Source of the DNA: Angelakisella sp.
GTDB taxonomy: Bacteria; Bacillota; Clostridia; Oscillospirales; Ruminococcaceae
DNA: 14,429 nucleotides
Assembly (NCBI GenBank): GCA_020025195.1
Contig: JAHHSN010000036.1
Coordinates: 1 to 14,429, forward strand
Reading direction: 5' to 3'
Below, in pieces: positions 6,869 through 13,326 of this stretch. The number at the start of each line of letters is the position of its first letter. Within the stretch, counting starts at the first letter, position 1. The notes below the pieces were generated by a model. The model searched no databases. It was given only the letters and a program-made list of their open reading frames with translations, and was not told the origin of the DNA. Position numbers and translations under genes: made by a program.

Positions 6869-6924
6869 GGCGCCGCCCCAGCCTCTCCTGTCATTAAAAC
6901 ACCAGTCAGAAGGGAGTTTTTTCC

Positions 6925-8010
6925 ATGACCTGTACCGTCGCGGAGCTGGTCCGCTTTATGAATACCCTCGCCCCCTTTTCCTCCGCCGAGCCGTGGGACA
7001 ATGTGGGGCTGCTCATCGGTTCCGGGGATGAGCAGCTCACCGGCATCCTGGTCACGCTGGATGTGACCCCGGAGGCGGTAAAACGGGCCGCCGCGCTTCA
7101 CTGCAGCGCCATCGTGAGCCACCATCCGGTCATCTTTAACGCGCTGAAACGCCTGCCCGCCGATTCCGTGCCGGCGCTCTGCCTTAAAAACGGCCTGACC
7201 GTGGTCAGCGCGCACACCAATTATGATTTTGCCCCGGAGGGGGTGAACCGTGCTCTCGCTGAGGCGCTGGGGCTTCGGAACATCCGTCCCTTTGGCCCTG
7301 CCGACCCCCAGACGCCCTATTTTTCCCTTGTGACCTTTGTTCCCCGGGATTCTGCCGAGGCGGTCTACGAGGCGCTGAGCAAGGCCGGCGCGGGGATGCT
7401 CGGCAACTATTCGGGCTGCGGCTTCCTCGGCGCCGGGGAGGGACGCTTTCTGCCCCTGGAGGGCGCATCGCCCGCCATCGGCCGGGTAGGCACCCCCGAG
7501 CGGGTGGAGGAGCTCCGGCTGGAGATGCTGGTCGCCCCCGAAGCGCTTTCCGCGGTGGTGGCGGCGCTGAAGGCCACCCACCCCTATGAGGAGCCGGCCT
7601 ATTCCGTCTTTCCCAATTACGCGGTCACCGCGCACCGGGTCTACGGCATGATGGGCGAGCTGCCCCATCCCCATACGGCGCGGGAGCTGGCACTCCTCAC
7701 CGAGCGGGCGCTTTCCACCCGGGTGGCCTACACCGACCCCGAAAAGCCGCTGCTCACCGTGGCGGTGACGGGCGGCGCGGGCAGCGACTTTATGGGAGAC
7801 GCCCTCGCGGCGGGCGCCGACGCCTTTCTGACCGGCGAGGTCAAGCACCATGAGTGGTTCCCCGCGCGGGAGCGGGGGCTTTGCCTGCTGGCGGGCGGTC
7901 ACTATGCCACCGAGGAGCCGGCGATGCCGCACCTTACCCGGCAGCTGACCGAAGCCTTTCCGGGTCTTCCGGTCTATCACTTCGCGAGCGAACCGACCCA
8001 CTGGACCTAA
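6925..8010 (+). CDS. Nif3-like (DUF34) dinuclear metal-binding protein
   Basis: The 361-aa protein belongs to the Nif3/YqfO family, often labelled 'GTP cyclohydrolase 1 type 2 homologue', though the true reaction of most members is unsettled. The N-terminal half has PWDNVGLLIG (23-32), VSHHPVIF with the metal-binding His pair (66-67), and AHTNYD (96-101; His97 and Asp101 as ligands). The C-terminal half has VTGGAGSDF (281-289), TGEVKHHE (303-310) and GGHYATE (324-330; His326 and Glu330 as ligands). Between them (about 125-235) sits the PII/CutA-like insert typical of longer Firmicutes forms, with GNYSGCGF (160-167) and HPYEEPAY (219-226). ATG at 6925 with AAGGGAG upstream. It is downstream of trmK and probably cotranscribed. 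No clear terminator follows; the repeat array begins within about 70 nt. Confidence 0.93.
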   Translation: MTCTVAELVRFMNTLAPFSSAEPWDNVGLLIGSGDEQLTGILVTLDVTPEAVKRAAALHCSAIVSHHPVIFNALKRLPADSVPALCLKNGLTVVSAHTNYDFAPEGVNRALAEALGLRNIRPFGPADPQTPYFSLVTFVPRDSAEAVYEALSKAGAGMLGNYSGCGFLGAGEGRFLPLEGASPAIGRVGTPERVEELRLEMLVAPEALSAVVAALKATHPYEEPAYSVFPNYAVTAHRVYGMMGELPHPHTARELALLTERALSTRVAYTDPEKPLLTVAVTGGAGSDFMGDALAAGADAFLTGEVKHHEWFPARERGLCLLAGGHYATEEPAMPHLTRQLTEAFPGLPVYHFASEPTHWT

Positions 8011-8080
8011 GCCGAAACGATTTGGAGCTATGGGGGCACGCCAAGGGACGCCGCCGCTTTCTCCTCAAACCTTAATCAGA

Positions 8081-8178
8081 AAGGGAAAACTTTTTCCCTT
8101 GTGGATGGTTCGGACGCGAGCGAAAACTTTAGGGCTTCGCTCCCCTATGACCGCGTGTGCCTGCCGACGCTCGTCGGC
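8081..8178 (+). repeat. Module C hairpin plus module A copy 5
   Basis: The hairpin AAGGGAAA-ACTT-TTTCCCTT (8081-8100) precedes a 66-nt A module (8113-8178). Its helices are GAGCGAA (8118-8124) with TTCGCTC (8136-8142), and GCCGAC-GCTC-GTCGGC (8163-8178). Both the C hairpin and the terminal hairpin differ from the left-array copies by paired changes that keep the helix. Confidence 0.75.
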
Positions 8179-8352
8179 CCACCGGACTGTTTGGCAGCCC
8201 CTTCCGGCGCTCTTTGGGGACAGGAGTGTCTCGTGCTCTGCGGAGCGCGCCAAGGGGCCCCGCCCCTTGCCCCCGCCATTTTTTCGAGAAAAAATGGCGT
8301 AAAAGCTTAGCGTTTGGAGGGAGAGCCGGATTTTCCACACCCCCACCGAGGA

Positions 8353-8464
8353 AGGGGAAAACTTCTCCCCTCGCAGTTCGTGCAGACGCGAGCGCAAGCC
8401 TAAGAGCCGCGCTCACCTGTGTACGCGCCCGCCAGCCGGCGCTCGCCGACCCGGGGCTTCCCGG
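8353..8464 (+). repeat. Module C hairpin plus module A copy 6
   Basis: The hairpin AGGGGA...TCCCCT (8353-8371) is followed after 13 nt by the 66-nt A module (8385-8450). The first helix pairs GAGCGC with GCGCTC; the terminal hairpin GCCGGC-GCTC-GCCGAC has one mismatch and is followed at once by a second hairpin of the GCTT-loop type (8451-8464). Confidence 0.72.
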
Positions 8465-8517
8465 CCATCCCCTTTCCTGCAAACAACCCTACATCATTCT
8501 ACCGGAGGTCTTTTATT

Positions 8518-10299
8518 ATGCCGTTTGACGGTGGCTATCTTCATAAAATCAAACAGGAGCTGGACCAAATGCTGGGCGCCCGCGTCGATAAAATCGGCGT
8601 CCCCAGCCGGGACTGCATCGTCTTTCACCTCAGAACGCGCGGGCCGGTGCGCCGGCTCCTCATCGCGGTGGGAAGCGCACCCCGCATCCATTTCACCTCT
8701 CTCTCCATCGAATACCCGGCCGTGCCGCCCATGTTCTGCCTCCTGCTTCGCAAGCATCTCGGCAACGGACGGCTGGTCTCGGTCACCCAGAAGGGGCTCG
8801 ACCGGGTGCTCACCCTCGGCTTTGAGGCAACCAGCGAGCTGGGCGATCCCACCCGCTTTTCCCTCGTCTGCGAGCTGATGGGACGGCAGGGAAATGTGAT
8901 TCTGGTGGGAGAGGACGGCAAAATCGTGGACGCCCTGCACCGGGTGGATTTTGCCTCCTCCGCGGAACGCCCCATCCTTTCGGGACTCCCCTATGAGGCG
9001 CTTCCCGCGCAGGGAAAACTGGACCTCACCGAGGTCTCCCCCCTCGACGCCGCCGACCGCGTCCTTTCCATGCCGGAAAAGCTTCTCTCCCGCGCCCTGC
9101 TGGACACGCTGGAGGGCGCCTCTCCCCTCATCACCCGGGAGCTTGCCCGCCGTGTGACCCCCCGGGGCGACCGTCCCGTCGGAGAGCTTACCGCGGTGGA
9201 GCGTACCGCCATTGCGGACGCCATCAAGGACTGGGCAAAGGCCCTCTCCCCCACGGGCGGCACGCCGCTCCTCATAAACGGGGAAAAGCCGGACTTTACC
9301 TTTCTTCCTCCGGACAAAAATAACCCCGGAACGCTTTCCCTCACCTCCGCCGAAAGCTATTCCGCCCTCCTCACCGATTTTTACCGTCTGCGGGAATCGG
9401 GCGAGGGGGTGCGCCACACCGGGGATTCCCTCAAAAAGCAGGTCACCATCCTGCATGAGCGTCTCCTCCGCAAGCGCGCGGTGCGCCTGGTGGAGCTGGA
9501 AAAGAGCCGCGGCCGGGAGGAGCTTCGCCTGAAGGGCGATCTCCTCAGCGCCAACCTCTACCGCCTCAAAAAGGGCATGACCGAAATCGAGTGCGAGGAC
9601 TATACCGGCGGGGTGGAGCCCTTTCCGCTCCTCCGAATCCCGCTGGACCCCCTCCTTTCCCCCAGCGGCAATGTGCAGAAATACTATGGGGAATACCGCA
9701 AGGCGGCCAGCGCCGAGGCCATGCTCCACAAGCTCCTTTCGGAATGTGAGGCCGAGATCTCCTACATTGCCTCGGTTCTGGAGGCACTGGAGCGCGCCAC
9801 CACCGAGGGCGACATCATCGAGATCCGGGATGAGCTGGTGGCGGAGGGGTACCTCAAATCCACCGCTCCCAAGGGGCAGAAGCCGCTCTCCCGCCGCCGG
9901 GGCGCGGGCACTCTCCCGCCGCTCCGGTACCGCTCCTCGGACGGCTTTCTCATCCTCTGCGGGCGCAACAACACCCAGAACGATCAGCTGACCCTCAAGA
10001 CGGCCCGTCCCCACGATCTCTGGTTCCACATCCAGAAGTCTCCGGGGAGCCACGTCATTCTGGTGACGGAGGGCGTCCCTCTGGAGGAGCTTCCCGACCG
10101 GACGGTGGAGGAAGCGGCCATGCTGGCGGCGGTCAACTCCAGCGGCCGGGAATCCAGCCGGGTCGCCATCGACTACACGCTGGTGAAGAACATCAAAAAG
10201 CCGGGCGGCTCCAAGCCCGGCATGGTGGTCTACGACACCTACTATTCCCTCATCACCAGTCCCGACCACGCCAAGGCGCAGGCCCTGCAGCTGAAATAA
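8518..10299 (+). CDS. rqcH: RqcH, ribosome quality control NFACT protein
   Basis: RqcH (bacterial Rqc2/NEMF homologue, formerly 'fibronectin-binding protein') binds obstructed 50S subunits carrying peptidyl-tRNA and directs C-terminal Ala tailing that marks stalled chains for proteolysis. The 593-aa product has NFACT-N at about residues 1-250, including the Asp-Arg pair in KGLDRVLTL (about 95-96, matching the functional DR pair of B. subtilis RqcH), a helix-hairpin-helix-like part near 180-240, a long charged coiled-coil region (about 290-440) and NFACT-R (about 470-580: DGFLILCGRNNTQND, ARPHDLWFHIQKSPGSHVIL). I chose the ATG at 8518 with an ACCGGAGG site and the usual family start MPFDGGYLHKI; the open frame reaching back to 8419 is repeat sequence. 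The stop is followed directly by the left half of a terminator that an insertion seems to have split. Confidence 0.95.
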   Translation: MPFDGGYLHKIKQELDQMLGARVDKIGVPSRDCIVFHLRTRGPVRRLLIAVGSAPRIHFTSLSIEYPAVPPMFCLLLRKHLGNGRLVSVTQKGLDRVLTLGFEATSELGDPTRFSLVCELMGRQGNVILVGEDGKIVDALHRVDFASSAERPILSGLPYEALPAQGKLDLTEVSPLDAADRVLSMPEKLLSRALLDTLEGASPLITRELARRVTPRGDRPVGELTAVERTAIADAIKDWAKALSPTGGTPLLINGEKPDFTFLPPDKNNPGTLSLTSAESYSALLTDFYRLRESGEGVRHTGDSLKKQVTILHERLLRKRAVRLVELEKSRGREELRLKGDLLSANLYRLKKGMTEIECEDYTGGVEPFPLLRIPLDPLLSPSGNVQKYYGEYRKAASAEAMLHKLLSECEAEISYIASVLEALERATTEGDIIEIRDELVAEGYLKSTAPKGQKPLSRRRGAGTLPPLRYRSSDGFLILCGRNNTQNDQLTLKTARPHDLWFHIQKSPGSHVILVTEGVPLEELPDRTVEEAAMLAAVNSSGRESSRVAIDYTLVKNIKKPGGSKPGMVVYDTYYSLITSPDHAKAQALQLK

Positions 10300-10312
10300 A
10301 AAAGGCCCCCTC
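10298..10312 (+). terminator. Left half of the split rqcH terminator
   Basis: A run of A starting at the rqcH stop codon leads into GGCCCCCTC (10304-10312). No partner lies nearby; the perfect 9-nt complement GAGGGGGCC lies at 11145-11153, followed by TCTTT. See the right half and the insertion entry. Confidence 0.6.
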
Positions 10313-10356
10313 GCAAGTCCGGGCGCTCATAAAACAGTCATTTGTCATAGAAGAAA

Positions 10357-10393
10357 AAACCGGCATCAGATGTGTTCCGATGCCGGTTTTGCT
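10357..10393. terminator. Bidirectional terminator-like hairpin
   Basis: AAACCGGCATC (10357-10367) pairs perfectly with GATGCCGGTTT (10379-10389). TTTTGC follows on the plus strand and a longer run of T on the minus strand. It would shield the lipoprotein gene from rqcH readthrough, a job the split native terminator can no longer do. Confidence 0.75.
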
Positions 10394-10408
10394 TCATTTC
10401 AGAGCGTC

Positions 10409-10437
10409 TTGTGCCGAGATATTTCTTGTGCTATGAT
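10409..10437 (+). promoter_or_regulatory. Promoter of the lipoprotein gene
   Basis: -35 TTGTGC (10409-10414), a 17-nt spacer and -10 TATGAT (10432-10437) lie about 65 nt before the lipoprotein start. The -35 is imperfect and the -10 is good. Confidence 0.55.
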
Positions 10438-10501
10438 AAATAAAAGTGTTAGATAAATCAGAATAATCTTAACAGATGAATTTTAGAAAGTGAGGCTGCA
10501 A

Positions 10502-10900
10502 ATGAAAAAGATTATGTCATTGATTTTAATTCTGGTTATGGTGATGGCCTTTGCCGGCTGCGGAAAAGAGGATATTGAAAAAATTCCTTCTTTGGAAACA
10601 ATCATCACTATGGATGAAGGAGATATAAACAGTGCGCTTTCAGGATACACAATTGACCAGTTAGAAGAAACTTGGGGTGCCCCAAACAACAGCAGTGAGA
10701 ATGAAAGTGTGTGGTATCTCAATGATATGCGTCTGATCGTGAATGATAATTGGCTTGGGAAAGTGGTTGTTTGTGGATTAGAAGAAGCACCTGACCCTAA
10801 TCCCGATGGTAACATAGAAAGAACGAATGAACCTGAAACATACCCACCATTGAACATCGTGCCTGGGGTAGAATTGGATGAGCCAGTTGAGATTGATTGA
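10502..10900 (+). CDS. Small putative lipoprotein (132 aa)
   Basis: The protein has a lipoprotein signal: MKK, a hydrophobic stretch, then the lipobox FAGC with Cys20 as the lipidation site. The mature part is acidic and includes LSGYTIDQLEETWGAP (49-64), reminiscent of small clostridial lipoproteins in which a similar stretch precedes a GxP turn, and a Pro/Glu-rich tail without predicted membrane parts. It should sit on the outer face of the cell membrane. I chose the ATG at 10502 with GTGAGG upstream; a GTG four codons earlier is possible but lacks a site of its own. Codon use is AT-rich, unlike the GC-rich genes on either side, which fits recent transfer with the probable insertion at 10317-11141. 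Function unknown. Confidence 0.82.
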   Translation: MKKIMSLILILVMVMAFAGCGKEDIEKIPSLETIITMDEGDINSALSGYTIDQLEETWGAPNNSSENESVWYLNDMRLIVNDNWLGKVVVCGLEEAPDPNPDGNIERTNEPETYPPLNIVPGVELDEPVEID

Positions 10901-11018
10901 GTAATTTTAAAACTACAGTACAACCATAAGTGTTAATACTATTCGGATAAACTTAACAGTTTACAATTTACAGAAAGCCTGCATCAAGGGCGCACTTCTA
11001 TACGCTCCTGCGGATCGT

Positions 11019-11049
11019 ACACCCCGGACATTCCAAATGTCCGGGGTGT
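11019..11049. other. Perfect 14-bp hairpin
   Basis: ACACCCCGGACATT (11019-11032) pairs without mismatch with AATGTCCGGGGTGT (11036-11049), loop CCA. Only TTTCC follows on the plus strand, so it is at best a weak terminator for the lipoprotein gene. It may instead be a structural part of the insertion. Confidence 0.6.
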
Positions 11050-11069
11050 TTCCGTCACTTTGTTCCGAC

Positions 11070-11103
11070 AAAAAAGAAGGTCGTGACCGAAGTCACGGCC
11101 TTC
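11070..11103 (-). terminator. Intrinsic terminator, minus strand
   Basis: GAAGGTCGTGAC (11076-11087) pairs with GTCACGGCCTTC (11092-11103) with one G-T pair and loop CGAA; six A at 11070-11075 give a T tract on the minus strand. It would stop any minus-strand transcript entering the insertion from the phosphohexomutase side. Confidence 0.75.
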
Positions 11104-11144
11104 TCGTAGTTGATGCGTGCAATGTTTTATGCGCACCGTCCTAA

Positions 11145-11158
11145 GAGGGGGCCTCTTT
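11145..11158 (+). terminator. Right half of the split rqcH terminator
   Basis: GAGGGGGCC (11145-11153) followed by TCTTT is the exact complement of GGCCCCCTC at 10304-10312. The two halves are 832 nt apart, too far to act as an efficient terminator for rqcH. Confidence 0.6.
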
Positions 11159-11197
11159 GGCCGGCCGGCGGGCGCCGGGCCTGGAAGCCCCGCACGC

Positions 11198-11233
11198 AAA
11201 AAAAGGACAGGAACACCGAAATGCTCCTGCCCC
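11198..11233 (-). terminator. Terminator of the phosphohexomutase gene
   Basis: On the minus strand CAGGAGCA (from 11229-11222) pairs with TGTTCCTG (11215-11208), loop TTTCGG, flanked by further G/C pairs and followed by seven T (11204-11198). It lies about 20 nt after the gene's stop codon. Confidence 0.78.
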
Positions 11234-11251
11234 CGGGAAAGGGTATGCTCT

Positions 11252-12751
11252 TTACGAATCAAGGATCCGGCAGTCCAGCGTCGGCATCCCGCGGAGGAAG
11301 GGGGTCAGCTCCTCCAGAATAGCGGCCGCGCCGCCTTCCTTGTTGCTCTCGATGTTGAGCGGCATCAGGGGATCATGGAGACTCTGCCGCAGCAGGAACC
11401 AGCCCTCATGCGCCGGGAGACTGTAACGGAGGCCCTCGTGGTTATCGGGCGCCGCCACCCAGCCGGGCTGACCCTCAGCGTATTGGCGGAGGGCTTCCAG
11501 CACCGCCTCGCCCGCCGCGCGGTAATCCTCCGGCAGAAGCGGGAAGCGAAGCTCCTTGGCGTCCGCCGCCTCATGAAGCCCCGAAAGAAGATCGGAAAGA
11601 CTCCGGCCCTCCCGGCGAAGCCGCACGGTGCGGACAATGATCTTGGCGGAGAGGTAGGCGCCATCGTCAAGGAAATAATTCTCCCTGAGCGCCGCGTGAC
11701 CGCTCGTTTCCATGGCAAGGAGACAGGTCTCCCCTGCCTCATTCAGGCGGATGCCCTCGTTGATTACATTTTTATAGCCCCGCTTGAAGCGGTGATGGCG
11801 CAGGCCCAGCCCCTCCAAAAAGCGGGCAAGCCCTTCACTGGTCACAGAATCGGTGACCACGGTGCTGCCGGGCGCCTCCTCCGCCACAATAGCGCTCATC
11901 AGCGCGATGAGACGGTTGCGGGAAAGCTCCATGCCGTCGGCATCCACCGCGCCGACCCGGTCAACGTCGGTATCAAAGAGGAAGCCGAGGTCGCAGCCGT
12001 TTGCCAAAACGACCTCCCGGAAGGAGTCCATGGCCGGCTTGAATTCGGGATTGGGGATATGGTTCGGGAAGCTGCCGTCCGGCTCCAGATAGACACTGGC
12101 GGAGATATCGGCGCCGAGGGGAAGCAGAACGCGCGTCGCAAAGAAGCCGCCCGCGCCGTTGCCCGCATCCACCGCAATCTTGAAGCCGGCGAGGGGCTTT
12201 TCACCCGCGCCGACGCCCTCCACGATGACACGGCGGAGGTAACCCGCATAGGGGGTAATGACGTCACAGGCAGAAAGCCGGCCGGGACGTTTGGCTGCGG
12301 GAACACCGGACGCCGCCTCGTGGAGGAGTTCCCCAATCTCGGGAGCTTCCAGACCGCCCTCTCTGGTAAAGAACTTGAGACCGTTGCGGTTCCAGGGGAG
12401 GTGGCTCGCGGTGATCATTACCGAGCCGTCAAAGGCAATTTCCGGCAGGACGGTGGTCATGAACATGGCAGGGGTGCTGGCCATGGCGCAGTCCACCGCC
12501 TGCGCGCCGGACGCGGCGATGCCGCCGATGACCGCACGCTGCAGATCGGGGCCGGAATTGCGGGAATCCCGCCCGACGCCGATGCGAAGCTCCCCGATGG
12601 GTTTATGAAGACGCGCCGAAAGCCAGGAGACGAACGCCATCGCAATGTTGCGTGCCGCGTCGGTATTGAGGGTTACTTCTTCCCCCGAAACGCCGGGCAG
12701 CGAAACACCTCTGACGTCACTTCCGTTTTGCAGCTTCTCGTAATTTATCAT
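11252..12751 (-). CDS. Phosphohexomutase (phosphoglucomutase/phosphomannomutase family)
   Basis: This alpha-D-phosphohexomutase of 499 aa should interconvert sugar 1- and 6-phosphates through a phosphoserine enzyme in the cytoplasm. The active-site loop is MITASHLPWNRNG (112-124) with the phosphoserine at Ser116; the metal loop is DTDVDR (260-265); the sugar loop is METSGH (347-352). The phosphate loop near the C-terminus reads RQSLHDPLMPLNIES instead of the common RPSGTEP. This variant is like a separate subfamily that, from memory, also includes plant and algal homologues; substrate is therefore uncertain. I chose the ATG at 12749-12751 with an AAAGAAGG site about 10 nt upstream; a TTG three codons earlier is too close to that site. 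It has its own promoter (12792-12820) and terminator (11198-11233). Confidence 0.92.
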   Translation of the reverse strand: MINYEKLQNGSDVRGVSLPGVSGEEVTLNTDAARNIAMAFVSWLSARLHKPIGELRIGVGRDSRNSGPDLQRAVIGGIAASGAQAVDCAMASTPAMFMTTVLPEIAFDGSVMITASHLPWNRNGLKFFTREGGLEAPEIGELLHEAASGVPAAKRPGRLSACDVITPYAGYLRRVIVEGVGAGEKPLAGFKIAVDAGNGAGGFFATRVLLPLGADISASVYLEPDGSFPNHIPNPEFKPAMDSFREVVLANGCDLGFLFDTDVDRVGAVDADGMELSRNRLIALMSAIVAEEAPGSTVVTDSVTSEGLARFLEGLGLRHHRFKRGYKNVINEGIRLNEAGETCLLAMETSGHAALRENYFLDDGAYLSAKIIVRTVRLRREGRSLSDLLSGLHEAADAKELRFPLLPEDYRAAGEAVLEALRQYAEGQPGWVAAPDNHEGLRYSLPAHEGWFLLRQSLHDPLMPLNIESNKEGGAAAILEELTPFLRGMPTLDCRILDS

Positions 12752-12791
12752 CCGTATCAACCTTCTTTAGAGCAAAATAAAACCACTTTTT

Positions 12792-12820
12792 ATTATATCG
12801 TCCAGCGCCCCTGCTTTCAA
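12792..12820 (-). promoter_or_regulatory. Sigma-A promoter of the phosphohexomutase gene
   Basis: On the minus strand -35 TTGAAA (12815-12820), a 17-nt spacer and a perfect -10 TATAAT (12792-12797) lie about 41 nt before the start codon. Confidence 0.82.
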
Positions 12821-12887
12821 GCAAAAATGGTTGGATAATGAGGGTTTTGCAGAAATAATTCCGTGGTTCTCAGTCTTTAACTGATTC

Positions 12888-13298
12888 TTACAAATACTCC
12901 CTCAGGAGTTCCCAACCGTCCGCCACATTTCGGTAATAGATGGTATGGAACCGGGGGTTCCCGCTCAGCATGGCCGAGAGCCGGCGCACGCCGTCTTCCC
13001 GGAACAGGAGAATGACCGGCTTCCCAAAGCGCTCGGCGTAGGAAAGCTCATACCCCACCCCGAGAGAGGGCTGGGTACACTCCGCCACCACCACATCGCA
13101 TCCCTCCAGAAGACGCACGTCCCGCTCATAGATGTCCCGGTCGGTGAGGGTGCGCGCCTCCTGCTCCTCCAGCGTGCTGTCCCCGATAAACTCGGTGAGG
13201 ACCTCGGCGGTTTCCCGCAGGCGGCGGATCCACTCCTGATAGATGGCAAGATCCTCCCGCCCGCCGCGGATGGAACCGGAAAAATAGACTTTCTTCAT
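12888..13298 (-). CDS. DNPH1-like nucleoside 2-deoxyribosyltransferase-family hydrolase
   Basis: The 136-aa protein is close in pattern to animal DNPH1 (Rcl), which hydrolyses the N-glycosidic bond of 5-hydroxymethyl-dUMP and removes this modified nucleotide from the DNA precursor pool. Shared stretches are YFSGSIRGGRED (5-16), VLTE (33-36), IYERD (56-60) and DVVVAECTQPSLGVGYEL (68-85), where Glu84 fits the catalytic glutamate, and LSAM (107-110). Classical 2'-deoxyribosyltransferases of the same fold are less similar in these loops. ATG at 13296-13298 with AAAGGAGA upstream. It starts 28 nt after the phosphodiesterase gene, so the two are probably one transcript. The exact nucleotide substrate in bacteria is not shown by the sequence. 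No strong terminator follows; only a weak CAGT/ACTG stem is seen. Confidence 0.85.
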   Translation of the reverse strand: MKKVYFSGSIRGGREDLAIYQEWIRRLRETAEVLTEFIGDSTLEEQEARTLTDRDIYERDVRLLEGCDVVVAECTQPSLGVGYELSYAERFGKPVILLFREDGVRRLSAMLSGNPRFHTIYYRNVADGWELLREYL

Positions 13299-13326
13299 GG
13301 GGTCTCCTTTCTTATCTTAAAGGGGG

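Larger units (their letters stand above)
8011..8517. repeat. Non-coding mosaic of intergenic repeats, right array
   Basis: The 507-nt gap between the nif3-family gene and rqcH holds no supportable gene. It carries the same modules as the left array in the same orientation: C hairpin (8081-8100), A copy 5 (8113-8178), the GC-rich spacer, B (8233-8297, with GTGCTC/GAGCGC, CAAGGGGC/GCCCCTTG and CCATTTTTT/AAAAAATGG), C hairpin (8353-8371) and A copy 6 (8385-8450). A second hairpin CCGGG-GCTT-CCCGG follows at 8451-8464. Positions 8011-8080 look like plain spacer. The last 50 nt contain the rqcH ribosome binding site. Whether the hairpins end nif3 transcription is open; none has a good plus-strand T tract. 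Confidence 0.85.
10317..11141. mobile_element. Probable compact insertion with terminal inverted repeats, carrying a lipoprotein gene
   Basis: The segment between the two terminator halves is markedly more AT-rich than its surroundings. Its ends are imperfect inverted repeats: left GGGCGCTCATAAAACA (10321-10336), right end read inward on the minus strand GGTGCGCATAAAACA (11137-11123). GTCC occurs directly outside both ends (10317-10320 and 11138-11141), as expected for a 4-bp target duplication. Removing one GTCC and everything between rejoins a clean terminator with a loop of 11 nt. Inside are two outward-placed hairpin terminators and one lipoprotein gene; there is no transposase, so it would be non-autonomous. 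I do not recognise the inverted repeat as a known insertion sequence family. Chance similarity of short ends cannot be excluded. Confidence 0.55.

Noticed and set aside
8494..10269. A 591-codon open frame on the minus strand opposite rqcH
   Set aside because: RqcH motifs on the plus strand are unmistakable; the opposite frame shows no domain and is explained by base composition.
10984..11262. A 92-codon minus-strand frame ending YDPQERIEVRP
   Set aside because: It spans a terminator, the insertion end and part of the phosphohexomutase 3' region, and has no ribosome binding site. Only its last part seems vaguely familiar from other clostridial intergenic DNA, so I do not call a gene.
11117..12838. 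A 573-codon plus-strand frame opposite the phosphohexomutase, and similar long frames at 6694-8001 (minus)
   Set aside because: Each lies opposite a gene with all catalytic motifs, and none has a recognisable domain or a good ribosome binding site.
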